A stretch of DNA of 64,000 nucleotides, taken from contig NZ_CP041696.1 in the NCBI RefSeq assembly GCF_007362955.1, positions 2,790,001 to 2,854,000 on the forward strand, in the 5' to 3' direction. Source of the DNA: Lysinibacillus fusiformis. GTDB taxonomy: Bacteria > Bacillota > Bacilli > Bacillales_A > Planococcaceae. How positions within the stretch are numbered: position 1 is the first letter of the stretch; each line of letters begins with the position of its first letter. This document shows positions 62,998 through 64,000 of this stretch, piece after piece. The position numbers and the translations under genes were made by a program. The notes below the pieces were generated by a model that made no database searches, was not told where the DNA came from, and saw nothing but the letters and a program-made list of their open reading frames with translations.

Positions 62998-64000
62998 ATG
63001 GCAGTAGATGCAGTAGCGTTACAAGCTTTAATTGATGAAAAATTAAAACCGTTGGTAAAAAAGATTGATGAGGAAGCTTATTATGCGGAGGATTTTTTAT
63101 ATGCGCTAGGTAAGGCTGGATTTTTTGCTTCAACACAAAAGGATGAGCAGACAACGCTACTAGATGAGCTAACGATTGTACAAGAGACGGCGAAAGTTTG
63201 TATGACGACTGCATTTTGCCTATGGTGTCACCTTGCTGCCTTAACGTATATACGTACAACGGAGAATGAACAATTACGTGCTACTATTTTGCCATTACTT
63301 GAAAATGGCGAAGTACTTGGCGCGACAGGATTATCAAATCCAATGAAATATTATGCTGGCTTAGAGAAGTTACATTTATCAGCGGAGCGTGTAGAGGATG
63401 GCTATATTATCAATGGCGTCCTACCAGCGGTGTCGAATTTAGGGAATAATCACTGGTTCGGTGCCATTGCACATAATGGGGAACAGGAAGTAATGGTGTT
63501 CGTAAATGCTGACAATGCGGATATTACGCTAAAAGCAAAAATACACTTCTTAGGCGTGAATGGTAGTGCGACCTATACATGTAAGTTTGACAACGTGTTC
63601 GTTGCGGATGACTATGTCGTTACACATGACGCGAGCTCTTTTGTTGATACAATTCGTCCAACATTTGTACTGTATCAAATCCCACTTGGCTTTGGCGTTG
63701 TTGAGGCTTCCATTGAAGGCATTGAAAAAGTCTCGGCAAAACAAAATGGCTGCAATGGATATTTACAGGTACAGGCAGATAAAATTGCAGAGAAGCAACA
63801 ATATTTACAAGGAACCTTAAAAGCTCTCGTGCAATCGGATGAGGTCAGTTTACAAGCTATTTGCCAAATTCGTTTACAAGCAGTTTATGATACATTGGCA
63901 GCAGTACAAGCGAATATGCTTCATAATGGCTCGGCGGGCTATATTGTTGGAAGTGTCCCATCTCGTAAACTTCGTGAGGCATACTTTTTTGCCAACTTAA
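62998..64000 (+). CDS. Acyl-CoA dehydrogenase-like flavoprotein, cut by the window end
   Basis: At least 334 codons from an ATG at 62998 preceded by TAGGAG; no stop before the window ends. Segments such as EETAKVCMTTAFCLWCHLAALTYI-like VCMTTAFCLWCHLAA, LPLLENGEVLGATGLSNPMK, LSAERVEDGYIINGVLPAVSNLG and YQIPLGFGVVEASIEGIEK follow the acyl-CoA dehydrogenase fold (helical domain, beta domain, C-terminal helices). Because it is next to an SsuABC-like importer, a flavin-dependent oxygenase or dehydrogenase of the SfnB/DszC kind is as likely as a fatty-acid enzyme. Confidence 0.85.
   Translation, partial: MAVDAVALQALIDEKLKPLVKKIDEEAYYAEDFLYALGKAGFFASTQKDEQTTLLDELTIVQETAKVCMTTAFCLWCHLAALTYIRTTENEQLRATILPLLENGEVLGATGLSNPMKYYAGLEKLHLSAERVEDGYIINGVLPAVSNLGNNHWFGAIAHNGEQEVMVFVNADNADITLKAKIHFLGVNGSATYTCKFDNVFVADDYVVTHDASSFVDTIRPTFVLYQIPLGFGVVEASIEGIEKVSAKQNGCNGYLQVQADKIAEKQQYLQGTLKALVQSDEVSLQAICQIRLQAVYDTLAAVQANMLHNGSAGYIVGSVPSRKLREAYFFANL

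Overview
The window is an AT-rich Firmicutes chromosome segment. Gene order (trpS, spx, mecA, coiA, pepF, spxH, globin, cwlQ, CYTH protein, UPF0738 protein, sasB, nadF, RluD-type synthase), endospore genes (CotY/Z coat protein, SpoVAC/AD/AE, YjcZ-type peptide, SpoVIF), purine-rich Shine-Dalgarno sites and many GTG/TTG starts all point to a spore-forming Bacillaceae/Planococcaceae species. An S-layer-homology heme protein and the overall gene content make Lysinibacillus or a close relative the best guess. That assignment is inferred from recall of the families, not from a search.

Layout. 1-2.3 kb: trpS with a tryptophan T-box leader and a small Cys-pair protein. 2.3-15.2 kb: the conserved spx-mecA-coiA-pepF-spxH-...-nadF-rluD block, in which pepF is bracketed by two arrays of a roughly 150-190 bp tandem repeat that folds into two hairpins per unit. 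15.5-21 kb: MgtE and a sporulation cluster. 21.2-23.7 kb: yjcF-yjcG-yjcH and a PgpA-type protein. 23.7-45.7 kb: a looser, accessory-looking stretch delimited by two directly oriented copies of a MITE-like repeat. It holds a peptide/nickel-type ABC importer with a circularly permuted binding protein, tiny membrane-peptide paralogs, a nuclease lipoprotein, several gene remnants, an orphan degenerate response regulator, a Fur-box-preceded siderophore importer, an Mga-type regulator and a PAS-HD-GYP protein. 46-54 kb: an Isd-type heme-uptake operon with three NEAT proteins, IsdE/F, an ATPase and sortase B. 54.3-59 kb: a YceI gene behind an MhqR-like palindrome, a sugar epimerase, an SRPBCC protein and an RloA/RloB-type defence pair. 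59-64 kb: an SsuABC/NrtABC-like importer, an HxlR regulator, a DUF4242 protein and an acyl-CoA-dehydrogenase-like gene cut by the window end.

How parts work together. Spx, MecA and SpxH are linked through ClpXP/ClpCP proteolysis. SasB and NadF are translationally coupled. The siderophore and heme operons are two parallel iron routes with candidate Fur sites. In the heme operon, IsdC carries a sortase-B-type signal and SrtB is the last gene, while the other two NEAT proteins use an SLH anchor and a membrane anchor.

Most notable: the permuted solute-binding protein at 24006-25805, the hairpin repeat arrays with a variable 9-bp inner repeat, the paired MITE-like elements around the accessory stretch, and the 17-bp element shared by the last two transcription units. 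All functions are read from sequence and family knowledge; no database search was run.
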